DNA of 64,000 nt from Flavobacterium johnsoniae. GTDB lineage: Bacteria > Bacteroidota > Bacteroidia > Flavobacteriales > Flavobacteriaceae. Below are positions 51,926 to 61,267 of this stretch, one piece after another. Position 1 is the stretch's first letter, and every line of letters starts with the position of its first letter. A program made the translations under genes and the position numbers. A model generated the notes under the pieces. The model did no database searches. It saw only the letters and a list, made by a program, of their open reading frames with translations, and was not told the DNA's origin. The stretch covers positions 1,054,001 to 1,118,000 of the forward strand of contig NZ_CP103794.1 in NCBI RefSeq assembly GCF_030388325.1. Reading direction: 5' to 3'.

Positions 51926-52193
51926 TGCTTTGTCTTTCATGGGAACAAACTAGCTTTATTAATCCCAATGCTCTGTTTTTTTAAGGGTTACATTTCAGCA
52001 GAATCAATCCCTTTTGCTTTGTCTTTTATGGGAACAAACAAGCTTTATTAGTCCCAGTGCTCTGTTTTTATTAGGGTTACAATACAGCTGAATCAATCCC
52101 TTATGCTTTGTCTTTTATGGGAACAAACAAGCTTTATCAGTCCCAGTGCTTCCTTTTTTATAAGGGTTGTATTTAGCTTTCTCAATCCCTGTG
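51926..52193. repeat. Array of six alternating 43/46-nt hairpin repeats (89-bp tandem)
   Basis: Three tandem copies with an 89-bp period start at 51926, 52015 and 52104. Each splits into an A unit of 43 nt (TGCTTTGTCTTTTATGGGAA.. ending TCCCAG) and a B unit of 46-47 nt (TGCTCTGTTTTTATTAGGG.. ending ATCCCTTA). A and B align with each other, so there are six related units: 51926, 51969, 52015, 52058, 52104, 52147. In each, GGGA or AGGG near the middle can pair with TCCC or CCCT about 18-20 nt later. 89 is not a multiple of 3 and no frame is open. No known RNA family is recognised. Confidence 0.9.
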
Positions 52194-52335
52194 AAACAAA
52201 TTTAGGAAAAGACTGTCTAAAAAAAGTTACATAATTTTCATGTCTAATTTATATATTTCACATGTCTTTGATTTTTAATTATATAACTATTAACTAAGAA
52301 ATTAATTATTTTTGATTATATTAAAGCAAACTGTA

Positions 52336-52785
52336 ATGAATCACCAACTTATAAAAGAACTTACTACCATTCCTGAAATGTTAGCTCAAATAGGTACAAT
52401 TAGATTTCTATATCCAAATATAACTTTAGAAAAATATGAATCTTTTCTTTTGGAAATGCTTCCACACAACTATACTCAAATTGCTGTTTTTGAAAATGAT
52501 ATTTGTGTAGGACTAACAGGTTGCTGGTCTGCAACAAAATTATGGACGGGAAGATATTTAGAAATAGATAATTTTGTTGTAAATCCAGATCACCGTTCTA
52601 AAGGAATTGGAAAATTGCTTACTGATTATATAGAGAAAAAAGCAATGGAATTAAATTGCAGCAGTATTGTTTTAGATGCTTTCACCGGAAATTTTGGAGC
52701 GCATAGATTTTACTACAATCAAGGTTACGCGCCAAGAGGGTTTCATTTTGTAAAAATTTTGGACGAAAAGAAAATGACTGTTTAA
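52336..52785 (+). CDS. GNAT-family N-acetyltransferase
   Basis: 149 residues from the ATG at 52336; a longer TTG-started frame exists. The acetyl-CoA-binding motif A is clear: LEIDNFVVNPDHRSKGIGKLLTDYIEKKA, with the R-x-x-GIG loop, followed by CSSIVLDAFTGNFGAHRFYYNQGYAPRGFHF, the usual motif-B ending. Substrate unknown. It stands alone after the hairpin array. Confidence 0.88.
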   Translation: MNHQLIKELTTIPEMLAQIGTIRFLYPNITLEKYESFLLEMLPHNYTQIAVFENDICVGLTGCWSATKLWTGRYLEIDNFVVNPDHRSKGIGKLLTDYIEKKAMELNCSSIVLDAFTGNFGAHRFYYNQGYAPRGFHFVKILDEKKMTV

Positions 52786-52880
52786 AAACAAACAGAACTT
52801 TATTTTATTGCTTCAACAAAAACATCATTAAACAAAAGAAATGGTTATTTTTGTCTTACAAACACTATTACAATTATATT

Positions 52881-54341
52881 TTGGGATTATATAAAAATCT
52901 ATTTAAGCAAACAGCAATTTACGGTCTGGCTACAGTTTTACCAAGAATGCTAAGTTTTTTATTAGTGAGATTATATACAGGAATTTTACCAACTGCAGAG
53001 TATGGAGAAGTTTCAATTGTATTATCTTGGATGGTTTTCTTTAACGTAGTTCTTTCTTACGGAATGGAAACGGCTTTTTTTAGATTTTATAGTGCCGAAG
53101 ATGATAAGAAAAATGTAATTGCAACTTCTACAATTTCAATATTTTGGACTTCAATTATCTTCCTTTTTGTTGCTTTAATTTTTAGGAATACGTTAGCCAA
53201 TCTTGCAGAGGTAGATGTTCAATATATTACGTATACCGTTTGGATTTTGGTATTAGATGCATTGGTTTTAATTCCGTTTTCTAAATTAAGAGCCAATCAA
53301 AGACCAATGGTTTATGCGGCAATTAAGATTGGAAATGTCGTTATTAATCTTCTACTTAATATCTTTTTCTTAATGTATTTGCCAACGTTGGCGGCAGAAA
53401 ATCCAGGTTCTGTTTGGGACAATTTATATGTAGAAAACTTTCAAATCGCTTATATTTTCATTGCGAATCTTCTAGCAAGTTTGGCAACATTTATAGTTCT
53501 TTCTCCAAATTATCTTTCGCTTGGACGAAAATTCGATCCAGAACTTTGGAGAAGAATGATGAAATATGGTCTCCCAATTTTGGTTGCCGGATTAGCTTTT
53601 GCCGTAAACGAACATTTCGATAAAATCTTATTAGGTTATTTACTTCCAGAAAATCTAGCAAAATCTGAGGTTGGAGCTTATTCAGCTTGTTACAAATTAG
53701 GATTGTTTATGGTTCTTTTTGCAACAGCTTTCAGATTAGGAATTGAACCTTTCTTTTTCAGCCATGCAAAAAATGAAAATGCTCCGCAGACTTATGCAGT
53801 AATTACAAAATACTTTGTGATATTGGGATCTCTAATTTTATTAGGCGTGATTGTTTTTGCGGATGTTCTAAAATACCTTTTATTAGACAATAAATCGTAT
53901 TGGGAAGCAATGAAAGTTGTGCCACTAATCATTTTGGCGAATTTCTTTCTTGGAATTTATAACAACTTATCGGTTTGGTATAAACTAACCGACAAAACAA
54001 AAATTGGAGCTTACATTTCTATAGTTGGTGCAATTGTAACTTTGGTTCTAAATTATCTTTTAATTCCGAAATACAGTTATTATGGTTCTGCAATTGCAAC
54101 CATTTCTGCTTACGGAAGTATGATGCTTATTTCTTATGTTTTAGGAAATAAATATTATCCAATTCCTTATGACATGAATAAAATTGGCGCTTATTTAGGA
54201 GTTTCTATATTATTTTCGATTATCTCGTTTTACGGATTTAGAGAAAAATATTATGTTGGAATTCCGCTTCTTTTAGCCTTTATGTATTTGGTTTATCATT
54301 TCGAAAAAGATACTATAAAAGGAATAATGAAAAGAAAATAA
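52881..54341 (+). CDS. Oligosaccharide flippase / MATE-like polysaccharide exporter
   Basis: 486 residues from the TTG at 52881 (first residues MGLYKNLFKQTAIYGLATVLPRMLS); a TTG ten codons earlier (52851) is possible but lies within a TATTTTTG box (52846-52853) that looks like the promoter. About fourteen membrane segments of the MOP superfamily. It begins a run with dut, a sugar-nucleotidyltransferase and envelope lipoproteins, so it may export a cell-wall or lipid-linked glycan. It differs from the Wzx at 20822. Confidence 0.85.
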   Translation: MGLYKNLFKQTAIYGLATVLPRMLSFLLVRLYTGILPTAEYGEVSIVLSWMVFFNVVLSYGMETAFFRFYSAEDDKKNVIATSTISIFWTSIIFLFVALIFRNTLANLAEVDVQYITYTVWILVLDALVLIPFSKLRANQRPMVYAAIKIGNVVINLLLNIFFLMYLPTLAAENPGSVWDNLYVENFQIAYIFIANLLASLATFIVLSPNYLSLGRKFDPELWRRMMKYGLPILVAGLAFAVNEHFDKILLGYLLPENLAKSEVGAYSACYKLGLFMVLFATAFRLGIEPFFFSHAKNENAPQTYAVITKYFVILGSLILLGVIVFADVLKYLLLDNKSYWEAMKVVPLIILANFFLGIYNNLSVWYKLTDKTKIGAYISIVGAIVTLVLNYLLIPKYSYYGSAIATISAYGSMMLISYVLGNKYYPIPYDMNKIGAYLGVSILFSIISFYGFREKYYVGIPLLLAFMYLVYHFEKDTIKGIMKRK

Positions 54342-54370
54342 GACACTTATAAAAAATATTTATTTAAAAA

Positions 54371-54805
54371 ATGAAAATACAAATAATCAATAAATCTCAG
54401 CACGATTTACCAAACTACGAAACAATTGCTTCTGCAGGAATGGATTTACGTGCCAATATTTCTGACGCAATTACGCTAAAACCTTTAGAAAGAGCTATCG
54501 TAAAAACAGGACTTTTTATCGAATTACCAATTGGTTACGAAGCGCAAGTAAGGCCAAGAAGTGGTCTAGCAGCAAAAAAAGGTGTAACCGTTTTAAATTC
54601 GCCTGGAACTATTGATGCAGATTACAGAGGAGAAATTGGTGTAATTTTAGTAAATTTATCTAATGACGATTTTGTAATTGAAAATGGAGAAAGAATTGCA
54701 CAGCTGATTATTGCAAAACACGAAAGAGCAGAATGGATCGAAGTTGAAACACTTTCTGAAACATCAAGAGGTGAAGGAGGATTCGGAAGCACTGGAGTAA
54801 AATAA
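54371..54805 (+). CDS. dut: dUTP diphosphatase
   Basis: 144 residues. Trimeric dUTPase that keeps uracil out of DNA and makes dUMP for thymidylate synthesis. The five motifs are visible: ASAGMDLRA (I), [19 protein letters not shown] (II), [17 protein letters not shown] (III), [10 protein letters not shown] (IV) and [11 protein letters not shown] (V). Full length. It lies 29 bp after the flippase gene. Confidence 0.97.
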   Translation: MKIQIINKSQHDLPNYETIASAGMDLRANISDAITLKPLERAIVKTGLFIELPIGYEAQVRPRSGLAAKKGVTVLNSPGTIDADYRGEIGVILVNLSNDDFVIENGERIAQLIIAKHERAEWIEVETLSETSRGEGGFGSTGVK

Positions 54806-54889
54806 ATTTCTGTAATAAACAGAACAAAAAAAAGAAAGACCAAACCCCTTGAAGATTTTTTCAAATCTTCTTATAAAATCAAATAAAGA

Positions 54890-55906
54890 ATGAAAATAAT
54901 TGTGCCAATGGCAGGCCGTGGATCAAGATTAAGGCCTCATACATTAACTGTTCCAAAACCATTAATTCCTGTTGCAGGTAAATCTATTGTACATCGTTTA
55001 GTTGAAGATATTGCCAAAATATTAAAAGAACCAATTGAAGAAGTGGCTTTTATTTTAGGAGACGAAGCTTTTTTTGGAGATGATGTTGTAAATAGTTTAG
55101 AAGATTTGGCTAAAGGATTAGGAGCAAAAGCTGCTATATACCGTCAGGATCAACCTTTGGGAACGGGTCACGCAATTATGTGTGCAAAAGATTCTCTTTC
55201 TGGACCAGCGGTAATTGCTTATGCAGATACTTTAATTAGAGCAGATTTTGAATTAGATCCAGAAGCAGATGCTGTAATTTGGGTAAAGCAAGTTGAACAG
55301 CCAGAAGCATTTGGTGTTGTAAAACTAAATCAAAATAATGAAATTATTGAGTTGGTTGAAAAACCAAAAGAATTTGTTAGTGACTTAGCGGTTATCGGAA
55401 TTTATTATTTTAAAGAAGTTGGAGTTTTAAGAAATGAACTTCAAAATGTTTTGGATAATAACATTCAAAATGGTGGAGAATACCAGATTAATGACGGTAT
55501 CAAAGCGATGATGGCAAACGGAAAAGTTTTCAAAACCGGAAGCGTTGACGAATGGATGGACTGCGGAAACAAAGATGTTACTGTAGAAACAAATACAAGA
55601 ATGCTAGGTTTTCTTCATAACGATGGAGAGCACTTAGTAGATTATGGTGTGAAATTAGAAAATTCAACAATTATTCCTCCTTGTTATATTGGAGAAAATG
55701 TTGTTTTGAAAAATACAACTATTGGTCCAAATGTTTCTTTAGGAAATGGATGTCATGTAACAGATAGCAGGATCAAAAACAGTTTGATTCAGACTTATTC
55801 TCAAATCAAAAATGCTGATTTAGATAACGCAATGATCGGAAATCACGTAAGTTACGACGGTAAATTTACTAGTATTAGTATTGGTGATTATGCTGTTTTA
55901 GAATAA
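54890..55906 (+). CDS. Sugar-phosphate nucleotidyltransferase
   Basis: 338 residues. The nucleotidyl-transfer fold: MKIIVPMAGRGSRLRPHTLTVPKPLIPVAGKSIVHRLV (the G-x-G-x-R-x(n)-PK signature), QPLGTGHAIMCA, YADTLI and EKPKEF. The C-terminus (about 250-338) has left-handed beta-helix repeats (NSTIIPPCYIGENVVLKNTTIGPNVSLGNG), as in glucose-1-phosphate thymidylyl- or uridylyltransferases with acyltransferase-like tails. The sugar is not certain; a TDP- or UDP-sugar for envelope glycans is likely. Confidence 0.9.
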   Translation: MKIIVPMAGRGSRLRPHTLTVPKPLIPVAGKSIVHRLVEDIAKILKEPIEEVAFILGDEAFFGDDVVNSLEDLAKGLGAKAAIYRQDQPLGTGHAIMCAKDSLSGPAVIAYADTLIRADFELDPEADAVIWVKQVEQPEAFGVVKLNQNNEIIELVEKPKEFVSDLAVIGIYYFKEVGVLRNELQNVLDNNIQNGGEYQINDGIKAMMANGKVFKTGSVDEWMDCGNKDVTVETNTRMLGFLHNDGEHLVDYGVKLENSTIIPPCYIGENVVLKNTTIGPNVSLGNGCHVTDSRIKNSLIQTYSQIKNADLDNAMIGNHVSYDGKFTSISIGDYAVLE

Positions 55907-55954
55907 AATAAAAAAGAAGAAAGTTTCGTTTTTGTTTAAAATGTATTTTTCCAA

Positions 55955-57307
55955 ATGATTAGAAAAAGAGTTTTTACAGTTTTGCTTGTTGCTTTTTTTA
56001 GCACATCGTTTTCGGTTTTTGCTCAGACAGAACCCGAAGATATTGCTATGGCAACAGACGAATATCAAGACTCATTTTATGAATCATTAAAACAAAAAGG
56101 AATCGAAAATTACGATAAAGCAATTGTGTCATTGGAAAAATGTATCAAACTAAAACCCAATGACGCAGTCGCTTATTTTGAATTAGGCAAGAATTATCTA
56201 GCGCTTAAACAATATCAAAATGCGCAAGATGCTTTTGAAAAAGCAACACAGCTTGATCCTAAAAATAAATGGTTTTGGCTCGGAATTTACGATGTAAGTT
56301 ATGAGACGAAAAATTATGCTTTGGCGATTGAAATCATTCAAAAAATTATTGTTTTTGATGAAGAATACAAAGATGACTTGATTTCGTTGTACATGATTAC
56401 CAATCAGTATGATAAAGCGCTAACAGCGATAAACGAAATGAATGATAAGTTTGGAAAATCTTCTGATCGTGAAATTTATAAAGCGCAGATTTTATCGCAA
56501 GGAAAATATCAAAATGCAGAAATTGACAATCTGATTCAGCAGATTAAAAAAGATCCAAAAGAAGAATCAAATTATTTGAATCTAATTCTTTTGTATTCGA
56601 AAAATAATGAAAATGAGAAGTCTTTAGAAGTGGCCAAACAATTGGCAAAAGAAATTCCGAATTCAGAATGGGCTCAAGTAAGTTTGTTTAAAACTTATTT
56701 AGATGCAAATCAAGCAGATAAAGCTATAAAATCGATGAATATGATTTTAGCAAGCTCAAAAATTGATTCAAAAATTAAACATAGAACGTTGAATGAATTT
56801 TTGATTTTTGTAAACAAAAATCCACAGTATTCTGCCGATTTAGAAAAAGCAATCTCTTATTTTGATAACGATAAAGAAGTAGATGTTGCAAAAGAAATTG
56901 GAAAATTTTATCATAGCAAAGGTCAGTTCGAAAATGCAATTAAATATTATGAAAAAGATTTAAAAGCACATTCAGATACAGATCTTGAAACGAATATGTT
57001 ATTGTTAGAAGCATATTCTCAGATTAAACAATACGATTTAATGACCAAAAGAGCCATGATGCTGATTGAAGTTTATCCGAGTCAGGCGCAGTTTTATTAT
57101 TATGCTGGTTTGGGAAGCAATCAGACGAAGCAGTTTAAAAATGCGAAAACTGTTTTAGAAATGGGACTTGATTATGTTGTTGATGATGCAAAATTGGAAG
57201 CAAATTTTAATATTCAATTAGGAGAAGCGTATAATGGATTGGGAGATGCCAAGAAAAAAGAGGAATACTTTTTGAAGGCTAATGAATTATTAAAAAAGAA
57301 AAAATAA
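55955..57307 (+). CDS. TPR-repeat secreted protein
   Basis: 450 residues. A signal peptide (VFTVLLVAFFSTSFSVFAQ) is followed by tetratricopeptide repeats across the whole length, for example YFELGKNYLALKQYQNAQDAFEKATQLDPKN and GKFYHSKGQFENAIKYYEKDL. It would serve as a periplasmic protein scaffold. It lies 11 bp before the DUF4292 lipoprotein gene, and the pair with EnvC suggests an envelope-biogenesis operon. No partner can be named. Confidence 0.85.
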   Translation: MIRKRVFTVLLVAFFSTSFSVFAQTEPEDIAMATDEYQDSFYESLKQKGIENYDKAIVSLEKCIKLKPNDAVAYFELGKNYLALKQYQNAQDAFEKATQLDPKNKWFWLGIYDVSYETKNYALAIEIIQKIIVFDEEYKDDLISLYMITNQYDKALTAINEMNDKFGKSSDREIYKAQILSQGKYQNAEIDNLIQQIKKDPKEESNYLNLILLYSKNNENEKSLEVAKQLAKEIPNSEWAQVSLFKTYLDANQADKAIKSMNMILASSKIDSKIKHRTLNEFLIFVNKNPQYSADLEKAISYFDNDKEVDVAKEIGKFYHSKGQFENAIKYYEKDLKAHSDTDLETNMLLLEAYSQIKQYDLMTKRAMMLIEVYPSQAQFYYYAGLGSNQTKQFKNAKTVLEMGLDYVVDDAKLEANFNIQLGEAYNGLGDAKKKEEYFLKANELLKKKK

Positions 57308-57318
57308 AGAAAATTCAA

Positions 57319-58101
57319 ATGAAAAAATATATATCAGTTTTATTGCTGTCTGTTGCCGTAATTTCATGTAAATCGAAAGCAGTTGCAGTACAAGGAAACA
57401 ATACAAGCCAAACAGTTGCACCGAAAGAAGATAAAAAAGTGGTAGAAAAACATTATGAGAATAAGTTAGATTTTTCTACTTTATACATAAAAGCTAGCGC
57501 GAAATATGTTGATGAAAAACAAAGTCAAAATGTAAGTGCCGAAATCAGAATTGAGAAAGATAAACAGATTTTGATAAGTGTGCGTTTCTTAGGAATTACA
57601 ATGGCAAAAGCTTTGATAACGCCTTCTTCAGTAAGTTATTACGAAAAAATAAACAGTACGTATTACGAAGGAGATTTTACAAGTCTGAGCAAATGGTTAG
57701 GAACAGATTTAGATTATAGTAAAGTGCAGAACTTACTTGTAGGAGAAGCATTTGACGATTTAAGAAAAGGAAAATACACGCAAACCATTGTAGATAATCT
57801 TTTTAGATTGGATGAAGAAAAAGATGCTAATTTGAAAAAGACGTTCTTCTTAGACGGCGAAAAATATTTAATTCAAAAAGAAGAGATTTCTCAGCCATCT
57901 GAAAATAGAAATTTACAGATTAATTACTCAGACAGTAAAGTTTTCAATCAAGGAACAATTCCAACAAGTATCGAAATCAATGCCGTTCAGCCAAAAGGCA
58001 AAACAAATATTAATTTAAATTATAACAATATTTCATTTAACGAAGAACTTTCTTTTCCATATAGCGTTCCAAGTGGGTATAAAAAAGTTACAATTCAGTA
58101 A
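57319..58101 (+). CDS. DUF4292 lipoprotein
   Basis: 260 residues. A lipoprotein signal peptide ends in AVISC (Cys17), then a low-complexity linker and the DUF4292 domain (about 55-250), with ASAKYVDEKQSQNVSAEIRIEKDKQILISVRFLGITMAKALITPSSVSYYEKINSTYYEGDF. Its beta-rich fold resembles LolB/LolA-like lipid carriers, which is only a fold similarity. It is found upstream of envC in Bacteroidota, as here (23 bp to the envC ATG). Confidence 0.87.
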   Translation: MKKYISVLLLSVAVISCKSKAVAVQGNNTSQTVAPKEDKKVVEKHYENKLDFSTLYIKASAKYVDEKQSQNVSAEIRIEKDKQILISVRFLGITMAKALITPSSVSYYEKINSTYYEGDFTSLSKWLGTDLDYSKVQNLLVGEAFDDLRKGKYTQTIVDNLFRLDEEKDANLKKTFFLDGEKYLIQKEEISQPSENRNLQINYSDSKVFNQGTIPTSIEINAVQPKGKTNINLNYNNISFNEELSFPYSVPSGYKKVTIQ

Positions 58102-58124
58102 ATTTGCAAAATAAAAATAGAAAC

Positions 58125-59378
58125 ATGCCAAAATTTCTCCTAAGTCTAGTTTTAATATGTGCCACAACATTTGTGTGGGCGCAAGATTCACAGCAAGAAA
58201 AACTGGAACAGCGTAAAGCTCAAATTCAACAAGAAATTAGAGACAATGAAAAAATGCTTCAGTCTGTTCGAAAAAAAGAGAAATCTGCTGTAAATGAATA
58301 TTTAATTCAGGCAAACAAAATTAAGCTTAAAGAGAAATTAATTAATACTACGGCAAAGCAAGAAAAGCTGATTAGTAATGACATGTATATTAATCAAGTT
58401 CAGGTTAATAAGCTTAAAAAAGAATTAAAAGTTCTAAAAGAAGATTATGCAGAAATGATTTTAAAATCATACAAAAGCCGTTCTGAACAAAGTCGTGCAA
58501 TGTTTATTTTGTCTTCAGAAAGCTTTTTGCAAGCTTATAAAAGAGCGCAATATTTAAAACAATATACCAATTTTAGAAAAAATCAAGGACTTGAAATTCA
58601 ATCTAAAACAGCTCAATTAGTTGATTTTAATGCAAAACTGGATGGGCAAAGACAAGTCAAAAAGAAAATCATTGTCGAAAACCAAAAAGAGAAAGTTACA
58701 CTTGAAGCTGAGAAAAAAGAGCAGCAGAAATTGGTTAATTCACTTAAAAAAGATAAAAATAAAATCGCAGCTGATATTCGATCAAAACAAAGCGAATCAA
58801 AAAGAATCGACAGACAAATTGATCGTTTAATTCGTGAAGCTATTGCCGAAGCAAATAGAAAGGCAGCCGCAGAAAGAGCCAAAGCGAATCCAGGTTCGAG
58901 CGAAGCTAAGGCTCCGGTTTCTTCTTCTAAAATTGCATTGACACCAGAAGATAAAGTTTTAGCTGCTGATTTTAAAGCAAATAGAGGAAGATTACCTTGG
59001 CCAGTAGAAAAAGGATTTATTTCTCTTGGTTACGGAGATCAGCCACACCCGCTGCACCCTTCAATTACGGTTCATAATTCTGGAGTTGAGATTACAACTG
59101 AAGATGGCGCGAGCGCAAGAGCTGTATTTGCTGGTGAAGTTTCTAAAGTTATTGTTTTATCTCCAGTAAATAAGGCAGTTGTAATTCAGCACGGAGATTA
59201 TTTTACAGTATACCAAAACTTAAGTTCGGTTTCGGTTAGTCAAGGAGATAAAGTGACAATCAAACAAAATATCGGAAGAGTTAGAACAAGTGGAGATACA
59301 GGAAAGACAATTATTAAATTCCTGATTATGCAAAATACTTCAAATAATAATCCAGAAGGATGGCTGCAAAGCAGATAA
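58125..59378 (+). CDS. Murein hydrolase activator EnvC / M23 peptidase family
   Basis: 417 residues from the ATG at 58125 (a TTG extension exists). A signal peptide (FLLSLVLICATTFVWAQ), a long coiled coil (about 20-250, rich in QQEKLEQRKAQIQQEIRDNEK) and a C-terminal LytM domain (about 300-410) with GYGDQPHPLHPSITVHNSGVEITTEDG and VVIQHGDYFTVYQNL. The Zn ligands are probably not all present: the usual HxxxD and HxH positions read as VHNSGVEI and IKFLIMQ, so it likely activates amidases rather than cutting peptide itself. A terminator follows. Confidence 0.87.
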   Translation: MPKFLLSLVLICATTFVWAQDSQQEKLEQRKAQIQQEIRDNEKMLQSVRKKEKSAVNEYLIQANKIKLKEKLINTTAKQEKLISNDMYINQVQVNKLKKELKVLKEDYAEMILKSYKSRSEQSRAMFILSSESFLQAYKRAQYLKQYTNFRKNQGLEIQSKTAQLVDFNAKLDGQRQVKKKIIVENQKEKVTLEAEKKEQQKLVNSLKKDKNKIAADIRSKQSESKRIDRQIDRLIREAIAEANRKAAAERAKANPGSSEAKAPVSSSKIALTPEDKVLAADFKANRGRLPWPVEKGFISLGYGDQPHPLHPSITVHNSGVEITTEDGASARAVFAGEVSKVIVLSPVNKAVVIQHGDYFTVYQNLSSVSVSQGDKVTIKQNIGRVRTSGDTGKTIIKFLIMQNTSNNNPEGWLQSR

Positions 59379-59384
59379 AAATTT

Positions 59385-59409
59385 AAGGGAGCATTTAGCT
59401 CCCTTTTTT
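59385..59409 (+). terminator. Terminator of the TPR-DUF4292-EnvC operon
   Basis: AAGGGAGC / GCTCCCTT with a 5-nt loop and a run of T, 6 bp after the stop. Confidence 0.92.
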
Positions 59410-59504
59410 ATCACACAGAAATTTTAATTTAAACTAAAAGAGAAATTAATTCTTTCGTTGAACTGAAATTATACGATTGAATTTAAAAATAGTATTTTTG
59501 CAAG

Positions 59505-59897
59505 ATGGAAACAAATAGACAGAAAAAAATAGGTGGAGTTATTCAGAAAGATCTGGTTGATATTCTGCAAGGTGAAGTGAGAAAAAACGGGGTTACAAAT
59601 TTGGTAATTTCAGTGTCTAAAGTAAGTGTAACTACAGACTTATCTGTGGCAACAGTATATTTAAGTATTTTTCCACAAGAAAAAGCTAAAGAAACTTTAG
59701 AAGGAATCAAATCAAATACAACTTTAATCAAACATGATTTATCGCAGCGTGTACGTTTGCAATTGCGTCGCGTTCCAAATTTAGTTTTCTTTATAGATGA
59801 CTCTTTAGATTATATTGAGAAAATTGATAATGCACTTGCAGGAAAAGAAAACCCAATAGAAAACCGTGATCTTTTAGAAAAAAGAAGAAAATCATAA
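59505..59897 (+). CDS. rbfA: Ribosome-binding factor A
   Basis: 130 residues. RbfA helps mature the 30S subunit and acts in cold. KH-like fold: RQKKIGGVIQKDLVDILQGEV, TNLVISVSKVSVTTDLSVATVYLSIFP, VRLQLRRVPNLVFFIDDSLDYIEKID. Full length. TATTTTTG at 59493-59500 lies just before the ATG, so the mRNA would be almost leaderless. It is 1 bp before the FtsX-type permease gene. Confidence 0.95.
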   Translation: METNRQKKIGGVIQKDLVDILQGEVRKNGVTNLVISVSKVSVTTDLSVATVYLSIFPQEKAKETLEGIKSNTTLIKHDLSQRVRLQLRRVPNLVFFIDDSLDYIEKIDNALAGKENPIENRDLLEKRRKS

Positions 59898-59898
59898 A

Positions 59899-61098
59899 TT
59901 GAATTTCCCCTTATACATAGCCAAACGTTATATTTTTAGCAGCAGTAAAAACAATGCTATCAATATCATTAATCGTATTGCCAGCATGGGAATCATTGTT
60001 GGTACGATGGCTTTGTTTGTGGTTTTATCCGTCTTTAGCGGATTGAAAGTCTTTAGTCTTTCATTTACAAATGAAATAGATCCTGATTTAAAATTGACAG
60101 GCACTTACGGAAAGTCATTTTTTATTGCACCCAATCAGGAAAATGAAATCAAGAAAATAGAAGGTGTCGCTTCTTACACTAAAATTATAGAAGAACGTGT
60201 CTTGTTTTTATTTAAAGACAAACAGCAAGTTACATATCTTAAAGGTGTTGATAGTTCTTATGCCGTTGTTAACGATATTAGAAAGAAACTTTTTAATGGT
60301 CAATGGCTGAAACCAGAAACGTTTCAGGTTGTTATAGGTTATGGTTTGGCGCAGAATTTTTCTTTGGGAATTATGGATTTCGAAAATCCGCTTCAGATTT
60401 TTGCTCCAAAACCAGGAAAAGGAGCAATTGAAAATCCAGAAGAAGCTTTCAATAAAACAGATGTTTTACCGGTCGGAATTTATTCTATAAGCGAAGATTT
60501 AGATTCTAAATATGTATTCGCAGATTTAGGTTTAACGCAAGAATTACTGATGTACAAACCTAATCAGATTTCTGGAATTGAATTTAAACTAAAACCAAAT
60601 GCAGATGAAAGTGCAATAAAGAAGCAACTGAATTCTATCTTTAAAAATAAAATCACTTTAAAAAACAGAGCGCAATTAAATGAGTCATTGTATAAAATGC
60701 TCAACACAGAAAATATTGCCGTTTATCTGATTTTTACTTTAGTGATTATCGTAGCACTTTTCAATTTAATTGGAGCTTTGATTATGATGATTTTAGAAAA
60801 GAAAGGAAATCTTAAAACCCTTTTTAATCTTGGAACAGACATCACTCATCTTCGCAAAATATTTTTACTTCAAGGCACTTTGTTAAGTGTCTTTGGCGGA
60901 TTAATCGGATTGGCGCTAGGTATAATACTTGTAGTTTTGCAACAACAATTTGACTTGATTATGATTACGCCAACACTTGCTTATCCGGTTGTTTTTACAA
61001 TGGAAAATGTACTTATTGTAATGACAACTATTATTTCTTTAGGTTTTGTAGCGTCTTTAATAGCAAGCAGCAGAGTTAGTAAAAAATTGCTTGATTAA
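59899..61098 (+). CDS. FtsX/LolC-E-like ABC transporter permease
   Basis: 399 residues from a TTG at 59899. Four membrane helices: one near the N-terminus (about 28-48), then a large extracytoplasmic domain, then three near the C-terminus (about 272-295, 322-345, 370-390), the MacB/LolC topology. The N-terminus MNFPLYIAKRYIFSSSKNNAINIINRIASMGIIVGTMALFVVLSVFSGLKVF is typical. It may release lipoproteins from the inner membrane; no lolD ATPase gene is adjacent. Co-transcribed with rbfA. Confidence 0.85.
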   Translation: MNFPLYIAKRYIFSSSKNNAINIINRIASMGIIVGTMALFVVLSVFSGLKVFSLSFTNEIDPDLKLTGTYGKSFFIAPNQENEIKKIEGVASYTKIIEERVLFLFKDKQQVTYLKGVDSSYAVVNDIRKKLFNGQWLKPETFQVVIGYGLAQNFSLGIMDFENPLQIFAPKPGKGAIENPEEAFNKTDVLPVGIYSISEDLDSKYVFADLGLTQELLMYKPNQISGIEFKLKPNADESAIKKQLNSIFKNKITLKNRAQLNESLYKMLNTENIAVYLIFTLVIIVALFNLIGALIMMILEKKGNLKTLFNLGTDITHLRKIFLLQGTLLSVFGGLIGLALGIILVVLQQQFDLIMITPTLAYPVVFTMENVLIVMTTIISLGFVASLIASSRVSKKLLD

Positions 61099-61162
61099 TT
61101 TTTGCTAAAAAATATTACTTATATTTACCGCCTTAAATAACTACAGCATATGATTGTTTCTG

Positions 61163-61251
61163 CCTAATCCTATTTTATTTTTTAGAATAATTAGGATACT
61201 TACGTTTACTTTTTTTAGCTCAGATTTAAAAATTTCTGGGCCAATATTATT
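61163..61251 (+). promoter_or_regulatory. Two hairpins in the leader of the MATE gene
   Basis: First, CCTAAT-CC-TATT pairs with AATA-ATTAGG (61163-61195). Second, GCTCAGA pairs with TCTGGGC (around 61217-61240) over a 10-nt AT loop. No known riboswitch core (for example no ACGR loops) is visible. The first could be the terminator of the upstream gene. Confidence 0.4.
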
Positions 61252-61267
61252 TTTATCCTAAAATATC

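Noticed and set aside
51926..52193. CRISPR array
   Set aside because: The repeat units touch each other with no unique spacers of constant length, differ from one another at many positions, and no cas gene is in the window.
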